DNA of 64,000 bases from Gammaproteobacteria bacterium (GCA_022823625.1 JAJEHQ010000015.1:1-64000); one strand, 5' to 3'; shown: positions 31,114 through 42,013, counted from the first letter of the stretch. The notes: a model not told the origin generated them from the letters alone. Made by a program: numbers and translations.

Positions 31114-33009
31114 ATGCCGTCGATGATGAATTACGACGTTGTTGTTGTGGGTGGTGGTCATGCCGGTGCTGAAGCCGCAATGGCCGCGGCTCGGACTGGT
31201 AGTCGTACGCTGCTATTGACCCAAAACATTGAAACCATTGGACAAATGTCCTGCAATCCAGCCATTGGCGGAATCGGCAAGGGACACATCGTTCGTGAAA
31301 TTGATGCCCTGGGCGGCCTCATGGCGCATGCGACCGACCGTAGCGGGATTCAGTTTCGTCGGTTAAATGTTCGAAAAGGCCCAGCTGTGCGCGCTATGAG
31401 AGCCCAGACAGACCGGTCGCTTTATCGATCCGCTGTTCGAAAGATGTTGGAAGAGCAGGACAATCTGACGTTTTTTCAGCAGGAAGTGGATGATCTGGTG
31501 GTCGATGGTGATCGCGTGACGGGTGTGGTTACCCGATTTGGTGTTCGAATCAGTGCTAGAAGTGTGGTACTTGCAACAGGTACTTTTCTAGATGGTGTTT
31601 TGCATGTCGGACTTAAACAGCGAACAGGTGGCCGTGCCGGCGATGCGCCGTCGAATCGGCTGGCTGCCAGGTTGCGAGACATGATGTTCCACGTGGAACG
31701 TCTCAAAACCGGTACGCCTCCTCGTATCGATGGTCGAACCATTGATTATTCAAAACTGATTGAGCAGCCCGGTGATCAACCAACGCTGGTATTTTCGTTT
31801 ATTGGTTCTGTCGATGAGCATCCGCGTCAGATATCCTGCCATATCGCACGCACCAACGAGAGGACGCACGATATCATTCGCAAACATTTGCATGAATCGG
31901 CGATGTATGGTGGTGTTATTGAATCTATAGGACCGCGCTACTGTCCGTCGGTTGAGGACAAGGTGGTTCGATTTGCGGACCGCACCTCTCATCAGATTTT
32001 TGTTGAGCCCGAAGGTCTTGATTCATATGAAATTTATCCAAACGGAATTTCGACCAGCCTGCCATTCGAAGCACAGTGTGACTTTGTCAAATCCATAGAA
32101 GGCTTTGAAAGTGCAGTGATTACTCGTCCCGGCTATGCGATTGAGTACGACTTTTTGGATCCGCGGGATCTGCACCCAAGCCTCGAAACAAAAGTTCTTG
32201 GCGGGCTTTTTTTCGCAGGCCAGATCAACGGTACAACAGGCTATGAAGAAGCCGCGTGCCAGGGCTTAATTGCTGGACTTAATGCCTCCCGACAGGCTCA
32301 GAATCTGGAAACATGGTGGCCTAGACGGGATCAGGCCTATATTGGTGTGCTTATTGACGATCTAGTGACGAAAGGCGCCGATGAACCCTATCGTATGTTT
32401 ACCTCGCGGGCAGAGAATCGACTGCTGCTGCGTGAAGACAATGCGGACCTTCGTTTGACCGAAATAGGACGTGAACTTGGATTGGTTGATAACCGACGCT
32501 GGGAAATATTCGACACCAAGCGTAATTTGCTTGAAACTGAACGTTCCCGCCTTGACGCTGTCAAAGTGACGCCAACGGCTGAAACACAGGCGGTCAGCGA
32601 AAAAGTCATGGGCCGTGCGTTGACGAGTGAAACAACGCTGTATGCTCTTCTAAGAGACCCCGAAGTGAACTACGATGCACTTATGCAGCTTCCAGGTGCC
32701 GGAAAGCCGGTTACTGACCGTTCAGTAAAGGAACAGCTTGAAATAGAAGCGCGCTATGAAGGCTACATTGAGCGCCAAAAAACGGCGCTTCGTAAAACAA
32801 TGAAGCTGGAAAGCGTCGATCTACCGTCAGCTATTGACTATTTCAAAGTTCATGGACTGTCGAATGAGGTACGGCAGAAGTTGGACCGGCATCGTCCGCA
32901 GAATTTAGGTCTTGCATCCAGAATACCCGGAGTTACACCAGCAGCGGTATCGGCTCTGGCCGTACACCTGAAAAAAGAGGCCTTGCAAAAATCCGAGCCG
33001 GTGACTTAG
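31114..33009 (+). CDS. mnmG: tRNA uridine-5-carboxymethylaminomethyl(34) synthesis enzyme MnmG
   Basis: 631 aa; [61 protein letters not shown]. Confidence 0.97.
   Translation: MPSMMNYDVVVVGGGHAGAEAAMAAARTGSRTLLLTQNIETIGQMSCNPAIGGIGKGHIVREIDALGGLMAHATDRSGIQFRRLNVRKGPAVRAMRAQTDRSLYRSAVRKMLEEQDNLTFFQQEVDDLVVDGDRVTGVVTRFGVRISARSVVLATGTFLDGVLHVGLKQRTGGRAGDAPSNRLAARLRDMMFHVERLKTGTPPRIDGRTIDYSKLIEQPGDQPTLVFSFIGSVDEHPRQISCHIARTNERTHDIIRKHLHESAMYGGVIESIGPRYCPSVEDKVVRFADRTSHQIFVEPEGLDSYEIYPNGISTSLPFEAQCDFVKSIEGFESAVITRPGYAIEYDFLDPRDLHPSLETKVLGGLFFAGQINGTTGYEEAACQGLIAGLNASRQAQNLETWWPRRDQAYIGVLIDDLVTKGADEPYRMFTSRAENRLLLREDNADLRLTEIGRELGLVDNRRWEIFDTKRNLLETERSRLDAVKVTPTAETQAVSEKVMGRALTSETTLYALLRDPEVNYDALMQLPGAGKPVTDRSVKEQLEIEARYEGYIERQKTALRKTMKLESVDLPSAIDYFKVHGLSNEVRQKLDRHRPQNLGLASRIPGVTPAAVSALAVHLKKEALQKSEPVT
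31685..31700. promoter_or_regulatory. parS: parS centromere-like ParB binding site inside mnmG
   Basis: TGTTCCACGTGGAACG; perfect 14-bp palindrome GTTCCACGTGGAAC, matching the parS consensus TGTTTCACGTGAAACA / TGTTCCACGTGGAACA type; about 2 kb from parAB. Confidence 0.88.
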
Positions 33010-33025
33010 CGGCAATCTTTGGAAT

Positions 33026-33739
33026 ATGGTCCGTTCAGCGGAACTTGGTGAAACCTCAGAACAACTGGCCCAACAAGATAGGGAAGAGGCCTGTGGAAAC
33101 GATGCACGTGTCATTATGGCAAACCGATTGCGGCAAGCATCGTCGCTGATGTCATTGGATTTGACTGAAAAGCAAATTGAGTGCGCCATTGCGTATTCCG
33201 AACTTCTGCTCAAGTGGAATCTACACATGAATCTCACAGCGATTCGAACATTGGAAGGTGTTGTAATTAAACACTTTTTAGATAGTCTGGCGATCGTTGA
33301 ACACATTCGGGGCCAACGTGTTATTGATATTGGTAGCGGTGCGGGATTTCCGGGCATTGCGGTGGCTCTGGTGAGGCCGAATTTTCAGGTTATGTTGCTG
33401 GATGCAAAAAGCAAAAAGGTGCAGTTTCTGCGTCATGCCATCGCTAAATTTGGATTTGATAATGTTGAGGTTGTTCACCAGCGCATTCAGAATTATTCCT
33501 CCAGAGGTGGTTTTGACACTGCTCTGGTCAGGAGTCTTGGTTCACTTTCTGCAATTGCGGAATTTGCGTTGCCAGTATTGTCCAAAAGTGGTCGGGTGAT
33601 CGCGATGAAGGGGAAAAGGCCTGAGGCGGAGCTCGCCGCGCTCAAAATACCCTGTCGAGCGACAGTTAAAAAAGTCCATGTACCCTACCTTGATAGCGAT
33701 CGGCACTGCGTCATATTGGAACACCCGATTCAGTCGTGA
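33026..33739 (+). CDS. rsmG: 16S rRNA (guanine527-N7)-methyltransferase RsmG
   Basis: LKWNLHMNLTAIR...HFLDSLAIVEH, VIDIGSGAGFPGIAVAL. True start may be ATG 33116 (MANRLRQ). Confidence 0.95.
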   Translation: MVRSAELGETSEQLAQQDREEACGNDARVIMANRLRQASSLMSLDLTEKQIECAIAYSELLLKWNLHMNLTAIRTLEGVVIKHFLDSLAIVEHIRGQRVIDIGSGAGFPGIAVALVRPNFQVMLLDAKSKKVQFLRHAIAKFGFDNVEVVHQRIQNYSSRGGFDTALVRSLGSLSAIAEFALPVLSKSGRVIAMKGKRPEAELAALKIPCRATVKKVHVPYLDSDRHCVILEHPIQS

Positions 33740-33749
33740 GGATTGAATC

Positions 33750-34517
33750 GTGAACAGTGTTATTGCAGTTGCGAGTCAGAAAGGCGGTGTCGGCAAAACG
33801 ACAACAGCGATCAATCTCGCAGCCATGCTCGCCAGGGCCAAGCGCAAGGTATTGGCTATTGATCTGGATCCGCAGGCCAATTTGACCACGGGTATTGGAA
33901 TTGATCCGATAGACGGCCAACGCGGCGTGTATGGAGCCTTGCTGGGTCTGGATTCTATAGAAGATGCCATCGTTTCCAATGAAGAGGGCTTTGATATTGT
34001 TCCAGCGAATAGGGACCTTGCTGGCGCTCAAGTCGAGTTGATTACCGTATCGCGACGCGAGTTCCAACTCAGGGATTCGCTAAGCAGTGTGCGCAAGGAA
34101 TATAATTGGATTCTGTTGGATTGCCCGCCATCCCTGAATATTGTGGTTATCAACGCAATGGTTGCTGCTGACAGTGTGATTATTCCTACACAGTGTGAAT
34201 TTTTTGCATTGCAAGGGCTTGTTGAACTGCTTTCTACAATCAAAACGGTGCAGCGCAATTTCAATCCGGACCTCAAACTGAATGGCATTCTCAGAACAAT
34301 GTATGACACTCGAAATAAATTGAGCCGTGAAGTGTCTGATCAGTTGAAGGCACATTTTGATGCTCAACTGTACCGAACGATAATTCCGAGAAATGTGCGG
34401 CTTGCTGAGGCATCCAGTCACGGAAAATCTGTCCTTGAGTACGACAAAAACTGTATAGGAACAACGGCTTATATGGCATTCGCAGGTGAGTTACTGAATC
34501 AGGAGTCAGACATATGA
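33750..34517 (+). CDS. parA: Chromosome partitioning ATPase ParA/Soj
   Basis: VIAVASQKGGVGKTTTAINLAAMLA; LLDCPPSLNIVVINAM. Confidence 0.96.
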   Translation: MNSVIAVASQKGGVGKTTTAINLAAMLARAKRKVLAIDLDPQANLTTGIGIDPIDGQRGVYGALLGLDSIEDAIVSNEEGFDIVPANRDLAGAQVELITVSRREFQLRDSLSSVRKEYNWILLDCPPSLNIVVINAMVAADSVIIPTQCEFFALQGLVELLSTIKTVQRNFNPDLKLNGILRTMYDTRNKLSREVSDQLKAHFDAQLYRTIIPRNVRLAEASSHGKSVLEYDKNCIGTTAYMAFAGELLNQESDI

Positions 34518-35377
34518 CAAGCCGCGACAAACTGGGCCGTGGTCTGGACGCATTGCTTGGTTCAGTCGAACACAGTCACGCTTCTTCTGAGCCCGGTCCC
34601 GGTGGTATCGAGATGATTGCGATCGAAAAACTTCGGCCTGGACCTTTTCAGCCTCGTACGCAGTTTAGCGAATCCTCAATCCGGGAGCTCGCTGATTCGA
34701 TCGTTGCGCATGGTATTATTCAGCCCATAGTCGTTCGCGCATCGGGTGGCGATCAATACGACATTATCACTGGTGAGCGGCGCTGGCGTGCAGCACAGAT
34801 GGCGGCGCAACATGAAGTACCGGTTATCGTGCGATCAATTGCAGATCAGGATGCGATGGCTTTGGCACTGATCGAAAATATTCAACGAGAAGATCTCAAT
34901 GTCACTGAAGTCGCCCGACTTCTGAAACGCCTCATTGACGAATTTGGAATGACACACGCTGAAATTGCCGCTAGTGTCGGCTTGTCGCGAGCTTCGGTGA
35001 CGAATCTAATCCGCTTGCTAAGTCTTGCACAACCAGTATTTAATATGCTTGCTCAGAGCCAGATTGAAGCAGGACACGCGAAGGTGCTGTTAGCACTGAG
35101 CGATCAGGATCAAATCGATGCAGCTGAGATTGTGGTATCCAAGATGCTGTCGGTACGAAATACCGAAAACCTGGTCAAGAACTGGCACAAACGAAAATCG
35201 ACAGGGGGTATGCGGCAACCAAGCAAGGTCGATGCCGATATATTGAATCTTGAACGCAAATTATCTGAACGTCTGGCAGCAAAAGTTACCATTCATGATC
35301 AAAAGGGCAAAGGGCACATTAAAATCAATTACCAGAACTTGGACGAACTGGATGGCGTCCTGGAACGTATTGGCTGA
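34514..35377 (+). CDS. parB: Chromosome partitioning protein ParB/Spo0J
   Basis: RGLDALLG; QPRTQFSESSIRELADSIVAHGIIQPIVVR; ITGERRWRAAQMA; LIENIQREDLN. Confidence 0.96.
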   Translation: MTSRDKLGRGLDALLGSVEHSHASSEPGPGGIEMIAIEKLRPGPFQPRTQFSESSIRELADSIVAHGIIQPIVVRASGGDQYDIITGERRWRAAQMAAQHEVPVIVRSIADQDAMALALIENIQREDLNVTEVARLLKRLIDEFGMTHAEIAASVGLSRASVTNLIRLLSLAQPVFNMLAQSQIEAGHAKVLLALSDQDQIDAAEIVVSKMLSVRNTENLVKNWHKRKSTGGMRQPSKVDADILNLERKLSERLAAKVTIHDQKGKGHIKINYQNLDELDGVLERIG

Positions 35378-35425
35378 TGGGTTTGTCAAACACTGCTGAA
35401 TTGCTGAACTATAAGGGTCACTGTA

Positions 35426-36583
35426 ATGACTGAATCATCTCAACTGAAAACAAAACGTTATCAAATACTTACGACGGTAATCGCTAGTACGTTACTGATT
35501 GTCGGCTGTGCGGAGTTTGGAGGCAGGCAGGTTTCTCTGCTGCCGGGTGCAAAGCTTTCAGACCCTTTGGAAGTTCCTCCTGGACTATCGCCGTTGCCGG
35601 AACCGGAGCAGTTTGTTGTACCTGGTGACTTAGAATCTGACCCATCGTCACCACCAAATCTGGGTCCGGAACAATTAAGGGCCTATCAGCTTTGGCTTGA
35701 GTTTGAAGAATACAAGAAATACCAGGATCAGATTGAAGGCGTTGGACTATCTGAAATAGAGTTTCAAACCGCCAGACTTAGTGGTGAAGGCATCTTCAAG
35801 GTTTCGGTGCTCGAAGACAGAGAGGCCGAGACGCTTCGATTATTGGTCCATGAGAATGCGGATGTAGTCTGGAACATATTACCATCTATATTGGCTGATA
35901 TGTCTGTTTTTGTCCTTGAAATTCATAACACTGACCGAATCATCTTGGTGGCCAATACCGGTGTCAAGCAAAGCAGGAAGTTTATGGACCGTTTGCTTCT
36001 CAGAGAATTTTCCGGTAGTGTCGATAAAGTTCAGGTCCGTTCCGCTGGACCCAACCTAACAGAGATCACCGGCCTTTCTGATTTAGATGTAGAGGTTAAT
36101 CCAACAGCAGGTCTGGAGTTTTTCCAGCGTTTGCGATTTTATATACTGGCACACTTTGAGGCCGAGGAGCAGACTTATGCCGATTCTGGGTCAGTTTCTA
36201 TTGACAAGCGGCTGATTCAGGGAGCCGATGGTCAGCAGAGTATCTTGCTTGGAGAGAGTTTTGAGACTGTCTGGGTAAAAGTAGGGCGGACATTACAAGG
36301 TGCTGGTGCAGGTATTGAGGACATTAATCGGAGCGAAGGCATTTACTACGTCAGCTTTGCTCAAAGTACAAAAGGAAAGAAGAAGAAAAAATTCAGGTGG
36401 CGGTTTTGGAGGCCTGCGGACGTTGTGGTACCAGACCAGTACGAGTACGAAGTGTTAGTCAAGAGGCAAGGTGAAATGACCGAAGTTTCAGTTGTGGGTA
36501 CAGATTCTGAGCTGGAACCTGAGAAGCGTCAGGAAGCCGCTCAGGGCATTCTGCTGATCATATACGAGCGCTTGTCTGTTTGA
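35426..36583 (+). CDS. bamC: BamC/NlpB-like outer membrane assembly lipoprotein
   Basis: Lipobox LLIVGCAE; PPGLSPLPEPEQFVVPG; two-domain BamC-like layout (LLGESFETVWVKVGRTLQGAGAGIEDINRSEGIYYVSF). Confidence 0.72.
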   Translation: MTESSQLKTKRYQILTTVIASTLLIVGCAEFGGRQVSLLPGAKLSDPLEVPPGLSPLPEPEQFVVPGDLESDPSSPPNLGPEQLRAYQLWLEFEEYKKYQDQIEGVGLSEIEFQTARLSGEGIFKVSVLEDREAETLRLLVHENADVVWNILPSILADMSVFVLEIHNTDRIILVANTGVKQSRKFMDRLLLREFSGSVDKVQVRSAGPNLTEITGLSDLDVEVNPTAGLEFFQRLRFYILAHFEAEEQTYADSGSVSIDKRLIQGADGQQSILLGESFETVWVKVGRTLQGAGAGIEDINRSEGIYYVSFAQSTKGKKKKKFRWRFWRPADVVVPDQYEYEVLVKRQGEMTEVSVVGTDSELEPEKRQEAAQGILLIIYERLSV

Positions 36584-36850
36584 GCGGAGACTGTGAGAAA
36601 GAGGATGCCGGCTGTATCACAAGGACGGACTCACAAGAAGAAGTACTTGCAGGGCAGTTGAATAGTGATGCAATGAAAGGAGAAGAAACAGATCAGTTAG
36701 AAGCCGACTGTTAATTCTGGTCGTCGATCATCTCAGCTGAAGAAAATGGAACTGATGGAAGGCGTGTTTTTTGACACTATTCGCAAGCATCTAGCTGAAG
36801 CTATTTTGTGAAATGTAAATTTCAGAGAAACAAAATAATTTCATATACTT

Positions 36851-36894
36851 AAAAAGTTACAATTCAGCATCTTTCAGACCGAATTGTAATTTTT
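36851..36894. terminator. Likely bidirectional terminator between bamC-like and lipoprotein genes
   Basis: AAAAAG-TTACAATTC (36857-36865) ... GAATTGTAA (36881-36889)-TTTTTG: 9-bp stem with A/T runs on both sides. Confidence 0.7.
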
Positions 36895-36938
36895 GTAGAT
36901 CATTCCCCTCGATAAGAAGAAAGCAATCCTAGCGCAAG

Positions 36939-37271
36939 TTACTCGGTTTCCGTTTGACCGGAATTGATGCCGTCTCTACCCTGCGACTTCAAAAATTCCT
37001 TGTAGCGCTGGTATTCTTTCCACTCTTTCCAGAGTAGGTAGTCCTGATATTCAGGGTCATCAGCACCGGGCCTGGCGCGCGTGCCTCCCGCACCAAAAAG
37101 TCGAATTGGTGTTCCAGTACCCTTATAAGCCCTAGGTGAATCTGGAATAGGCGGGCCTGCAGCAGTGTCCTCACTTTGTCGGCCGCAACCTGATAGCAAA
37201 AGCAGGGAACCAATTAATGCAGCGACCAACAATTTGACGGGCAATCGAATACGATCGAAAAAGAAATACAT
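36939..37271 (-). CDS. Small hypothetical lipoprotein
   Basis: 110 aa; LLVAALIGSLLLLSGCGRQ lipobox; C-terminal YQDYLLWKEWKEYQRYKEFLKSQ. Confidence 0.7.
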   Translation of the reverse strand: MYFFFDRIRLPVKLLVAALIGSLLLLSGCGRQSEDTAAGPPIPDSPRAYKGTGTPIRLFGAGGTRARPGADDPEYQDYLLWKEWKEYQRYKEFLKSQGRDGINSGQTETE

Positions 37272-37383
37272 TTTGATTATTGGCTGGTTTGAGCGAGCAA
37301 ATTCGCAAGGTAGCTGAAAGTCGTGCCTATTATATGACTCAATCCTTAAAATTCATTCTCCGTAACCTGATTTTGACCTTGAA

Positions 37384-38019
37384 TTATTTAGAAACCTGAT
37401 GAATCAGTAGTTCCACATAGGGAATAATTCGTTCCACAATGAAGGCAACGCCAGCCTTGTTTGGGTGAATGCCATCACCCTGGTTCAAACTCGGGTCGGT
37501 CGCGACACCATCTAGAAAAAACGGGTAAAAAATCAGGTCGTATTTTTCTGCCAATTCTGGAAAAATCGAATCAAATTCAAGGTAATAGTCAGGCCCCAGG
37601 TTTCTAGGCGCCATTGCGCCTGACATGACAATCGGCAACCCCCGTTGCTTGATATTCGCAATCAGCCCATCCAAGTTGTTACGCACCTGCTCGACGGCAA
37701 TTCCACGAAAGGCATCATTATGTCCCAGATGCAAGATGACACCGGAGTAGTCGTCTGTCAGCACCCAGTCAATTCGGGCAAGGCCACCGCTCGTAGTATC
37801 GCCAGATACGCCAGCGTTGAAGATTTGTACATCAATTGACTTCGCTATCAGTGCATTCTCTAGCTGTGTAACAAATCCGTCCTCTACAGGCAGACCGTAG
37901 CCTGCAATCAGGCTGTCACCTATTGCGACCAGACGAATGGTGCTACCGTAGCTGGTATTGCATAAAAGGAGCACCAAAAGCAATCCAACAATAAATTTGT
38001 ATGAATTAGGCAGGATCAA
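37384..38019 (-). CDS. GDSL-type arylesterase/lysophospholipase (TesA-like)
   Basis: Signal peptide; VAIGDSLIAGYGL (GDSL block I), NAGVSGDTTSGG, GDGIHPNKAG; next to the ybbA/ybbP-like pair as in many proteobacteria. Confidence 0.9.
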   Translation of the reverse strand: MILPNSYKFIVGLLLVLLLCNTSYGSTIRLVAIGDSLIAGYGLPVEDGFVTQLENALIAKSIDVQIFNAGVSGDTTSGGLARIDWVLTDDYSGVILHLGHNDAFRGIAVEQVRNNLDGLIANIKQRGLPIVMSGAMAPRNLGPDYYLEFDSIFPELAEKYDLIFYPFFLDGVATDPSLNQGDGIHPNKAGVAFIVERIIPYVELLIHQVSK

Positions 38020-38290
38020 AGTTAAATTCTATTCTTCAGTTTGTACAGGATGAGATGTGTTCTCGAAAGTGGATCTCAAACACACCAATTGCAGGTTCTT
38101 GAATTGAAAGAGGAACTTAGTGAATCTCATATTTTGTTATTTTATTATTCGGATTTCTTTTGTGCACAAGACATTGGAGTCTGACCTCCTAATTGCTGCT
38201 CAAACTTGATATTCGCTTGTTTTAATTAAGGAAAAGACAACAAGAGTTCACTGTAGAGCGAAGAAAAGTGACCAAGAAACAGGTGCGATC

Positions 38291-38500
38291 CTAGTCCGAT
38301 GCCAGCACCACAAATACAATCAGTACGATGATGCCCAAAGGCAGTGCTGTGATGGTTGCTACGATCGGCTCAGGTGCACCGGTATTTGACAGAATCTCCG
38401 AAATTGGCACAATACGTTCAAGTCGAAGAACATGCTGGTATTGATGAGAATTGCAAAGAATACCCAGCAGCCCATGGTGCCGCCAACCACATAATTACCA
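38291..38500 (-). pseudogene. Possible remnant of a multi-TM transporter C-terminus (BCCT-like?)
   Basis: Reverse strand gives GGTMGCWVFFAILINTSMFFDL in one frame, then ERIVPISEILSNTGAPEPIVATITALPLGIIVLIVFVVLASD* after a frame change; no intact ORF. Confidence 0.3.
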
Positions 38501-38769
38501 CCTCATCTAGTAGACAGATGCAAATAAAGAAATGTCCGGTATCGTTGTAATGAAGAGCGCTGCAACGGTCCGTGGCAGTGTCAATTTGAAGCAGTGAGTG
38601 TTCACTTTTCCGGACTCATTAAAGTTATTTCCTTAATAGCAGATAAAACTCTTGTTTATTTGAATCCAATCCGCATATTGATTGAATACTCAGTTTCCAG
38701 TCAGAGGGCCTGCTTGAAAAACAAATATCGATCAGCTTGGGCTGTTCTTCGCCAGAAAGGTCAAACATA

Positions 38770-39474
38770 ATGCAAAATTCTGCTGAAAGCATCGTATCTC
38801 TGAATAAGGTTTGGCTCGTGCTTGAAAGCCAGGCAGGGCCTGTGGAAATCCTGCGCGGTGTTGATTTGGATGTCAAGGCTGGTGAAAGTGTCTGTATTTC
38901 CGGGCCATCCGGAGCTGGCAAGACAAGCCTGATGATGATAATAGGAGGTTTGGAGAGAGCCACCCGGGGTGATGCCGTAGTGGCAGGTCACGATCTCGGT
39001 CGTCTGAACGAAGATACTCTGGCGAAGTATCGGCGCGACCGCATTGGAATCGTATTTCAGTCGTTTCACCTGATCCCTACTATGACTGCACTCGAGAATG
39101 CGGCACTGCCACTTGAGCTTGCCGGTGAGTCAGATGCGGTAGACCAGGCACAACAGGCTTTGGCCTATGTTGGCCTTGAAAAACGGTGGCATCACTATCC
39201 GAGTCAGCTTTCGGGTGGCGAACAGCAGCGGGTCGCAATTGTACGGGCGCTGATCTCACAACCCGATCTGATACTGGCCGATGAACCGACCGGCAACCTG
39301 GATGCCACCAACAGTGTAAAACTGATGAACCTGTTGTTCGATCTTTGTGGCGAAAGTGGGGCGACATTGCTACTGATCACGCACCAAATTGATCTGGCAA
39401 GCCGCTGCGATAGACAGGTGAATATGTCAGATGGCAGAATAATTGTTCCTGCGGATGTACCGATTTTGACATGA
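38770..39474 (+). CDS. ABC transporter ATP-binding protein (YbbA/LolD-like)
   Basis: ISGPSGAGKTSLMMIIGGLE Walker A; LSGGEQQRVAIVRALISQPDLILADEPTGNLD. Start ATG 38770 (MQNSAESIVSLNKVWL) preferred over 38737. Confidence 0.93.
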   Translation: MQNSAESIVSLNKVWLVLESQAGPVEILRGVDLDVKAGESVCISGPSGAGKTSLMMIIGGLERATRGDAVVAGHDLGRLNEDTLAKYRRDRIGIVFQSFHLIPTMTALENAALPLELAGESDAVDQAQQALAYVGLEKRWHHYPSQLSGGEQQRVAIVRALISQPDLILADEPTGNLDATNSVKLMNLLFDLCGESGATLLLITHQIDLASRCDRQVNMSDGRIIVPADVPILT

Positions 39475-41996
39475 ACGCGACAGCTATAAGGATTGCGCTG
39501 CGCGATCTTCGGCGCGGTTATCGGGGGTTTTGGATATTTTTCAGTTGCCTGGCGCTAGGGGTTGCCGCCATCACTACAGTCGCTGTGTTATCTGCCAGTC
39601 TGACCAGTGGGATTGAGCGCGATGGCAAATTTATATTGGGCGGCGATATCGCGGTTCAGCAGCAGTTTCGCAGCCTCAGTGAAGAACAGTTTGAGGCATT
39701 AGCCAGTGAATCTCTTGAAATTGCTGAATTCATTGAATTAAGTACCCTGCTGAGGGCCAAGGATGCAAATAACAGTATCCTCGTATCCTTGAAGGCCGTC
39801 AATGATGCCTACCCACTTTATGGCGAGGTAAGGATTAAGGGCGAACAGCAATTTGTACAGTCAATTGCCTTTCAGGATGGTGCGTGGGGTGCTGTAGTTG
39901 ATCCTTTTCTGGTCGAATCGGAGCGCGTAAGTATCGGTGACTTGGTAGATTTTGGCACCAATAGATTTCGCATTACTGGGGTTATTGAAGATGAACCCGA
40001 TCGTGTGGCAAGTTCTGGTCGATTTGCATTCTGGCCGCGGGTCATTGTGCACCGAGACTCAATTGAAAATTCTGGACTATTGGGCTTCGGCAGTCGCAGC
40101 AACTTCGAATATCGATCAGTTCTGAAAGAGGGTGTTGATACGGTAGCACTGCGATCGAAGTTTGAAACTCAGTGGACGAACCTGGGATTTCGCGACTATC
40201 GTAATGCTTCCCCTGACCTATCTGAGATTGTTCAGCGAATTGGCGTTCTGCTTTCACTTGCCGGACTGACAACTTTACTGGTTGGTGGTGTAGGTGTCAG
40301 CAATGCGATCAGAGCCTATATGGAAACCCGACTTGTAACGATTGCGATTCTCAAGTGTATCGGCGGGTCCAACCGATTTGTATTTCGCACTTTTCTGTTT
40401 CAGATAGTGCTACTATCTGCAATCGGAGTTCTTATTGGCATCGTATCTGGTACGGGAATTGCAATATTTGCTTCGACCGCGGTTGAGCGTCTGCTTTCGG
40501 TGCCGCTTGACATTACACTAGACCCGGTACTTATGGGCATAGTCATTGCGTATGGCATGTTGACCGCGATGCTATTTACTCTGTGGCCACTAGCCTGTGC
40601 GCTCAATACCTCACCCGCTACTCTGTTTAGAAATGCGATTTCTGTAGAGCGGCAGCGCGCGTCGTGGATTTTTGTAGCCATTACCATCGGAATTGCCGGA
40701 CTGTTGGCAGTGATTGTGATTGCAACGGCTTACCAAAGGTCATTTGCCATTTGGTTCGTAATCGGAGTCAGCGTTGCGTGGATTGTTTTTCGCTTGATCA
40801 GTCTGCTTGTGATGAGACTGGCCAGGCTCGCGGGCGGGCGATTTTCACCAATTGTTCAGTTGGCCCTTGCCAACCTGCATCGCCCTGGCGCGGCAACAGC
40901 GGATACCGTTCTGGCAATTGGGCTGGGTCTGTCAGTGCTGATTGCTACTGCTATGGTTTCTGCAAACCTCAACCGACAGATCTCCAACATGATTCCAGAG
41001 GCAGCGCCGGAGTTCTTTTTCATTGGCATTCAGTCAGATCAGTTTGATGAGTTTCACCAGATAGTTGAAGAGATTGGTGGTGTAACGGAAGTTGAAGTTA
41101 TGCCGTATATACCAGGCCGCATAACCCGAATCAAAGGACTTGACCCTCTTGATGCGCTAGTCAATGAGGACGGACGATGGATTGTTGATGATGGTGGTGA
41201 AAGGTCTTTTTCCTACACAGCTGAACCGCTCAAAGATGTGAAAATGATTGCGGGAGACTGGTGGCCACCAGACTATGCGGGAGAGCCGTTATTGTCAATT
41301 CATGAGGAAGTCGCTGACAATTTTGACGTAGGCATTGGCGATGAGATATCGATCAACATACTGGGACGGGAGATCACGGGTAAGGTTCGCAATATCCGCG
41401 ACCTTGAGTGGCGTTCGATGCGATTGAATTTTGCAATAACTCTGTCGCCTGAACCTTTACGCTCAATTCCGCACTCGAGTGTTGCAACGGCGCATGTTGC
41501 TGACGAGTCAGAATTTATTCTGCAGGATCGGATCGCCAGTGCGATGCCTAGCGTAACGGTCATTCGGGTTAAGGAAGCGCTCAACCGGGTTGCAGAACTG
41601 GCTGGTCGGGCACAAAACGCTGCGCGTTCAATCAGTGCAGTTACTATTGCTGCAGGCATACTGGTATTGGCAGGTATCGTGATTTCAGAAAACCGGCGGC
41701 GTGCTTATGAAAGTGTACTGCTAAAAACGATTGGCGCCACTCGACGATACATCTTGGCCACATTTTCACTTGAGTATTTGCTGCAAGGCGCGGTATCCGC
41801 TTTGGCAGCGACATTTCTGGGATCGCTGACATCGTGGGCTGTTGTGTCTGGACTGATGGGGTGGGATTGGACATTCCTTCCGTTTTCGGCGGTCAATACT
41901 GCCATTTTGGGGCTCGCTATTTCTTTGATATTAGGCATGCTCGGAATTTGGCAGGCTTTGAGACACAGACCTCTGTATTACTTGCGAAACGAGTAA
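39471..41996 (+). CDS. FtsX-like ABC transporter permease (YbbP-like)
   Basis: 841 aa; N-terminal IRIALRDLRRGYRGFWIFFSCLALGVAAI; two FtsX-type permease blocks; overlaps the ATPase gene. Confidence 0.92.
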   Translation: MNATAIRIALRDLRRGYRGFWIFFSCLALGVAAITTVAVLSASLTSGIERDGKFILGGDIAVQQQFRSLSEEQFEALASESLEIAEFIELSTLLRAKDANNSILVSLKAVNDAYPLYGEVRIKGEQQFVQSIAFQDGAWGAVVDPFLVESERVSIGDLVDFGTNRFRITGVIEDEPDRVASSGRFAFWPRVIVHRDSIENSGLLGFGSRSNFEYRSVLKEGVDTVALRSKFETQWTNLGFRDYRNASPDLSEIVQRIGVLLSLAGLTTLLVGGVGVSNAIRAYMETRLVTIAILKCIGGSNRFVFRTFLFQIVLLSAIGVLIGIVSGTGIAIFASTAVERLLSVPLDITLDPVLMGIVIAYGMLTAMLFTLWPLACALNTSPATLFRNAISVERQRASWIFVAITIGIAGLLAVIVIATAYQRSFAIWFVIGVSVAWIVFRLISLLVMRLARLAGGRFSPIVQLALANLHRPGAATADTVLAIGLGLSVLIATAMVSANLNRQISNMIPEAAPEFFFIGIQSDQFDEFHQIVEEIGGVTEVEVMPYIPGRITRIKGLDPLDALVNEDGRWIVDDGGERSFSYTAEPLKDVKMIAGDWWPPDYAGEPLLSIHEEVADNFDVGIGDEISINILGREITGKVRNIRDLEWRSMRLNFAITLSPEPLRSIPHSSVATAHVADESEFILQDRIASAMPSVTVIRVKEALNRVAELAGRAQNAARSISAVTIAAGILVLAGIVISENRRRAYESVLLKTIGATRRYILATFSLEYLLQGAVSALAATFLGSLTSWAVVSGLMGWDWTFLPFSAVNTAILGLAISLILGMLGIWQALRHRPLYYLRNE

Positions 41997-42013
41997 TCAA
42001 ATTGATAAAAATT

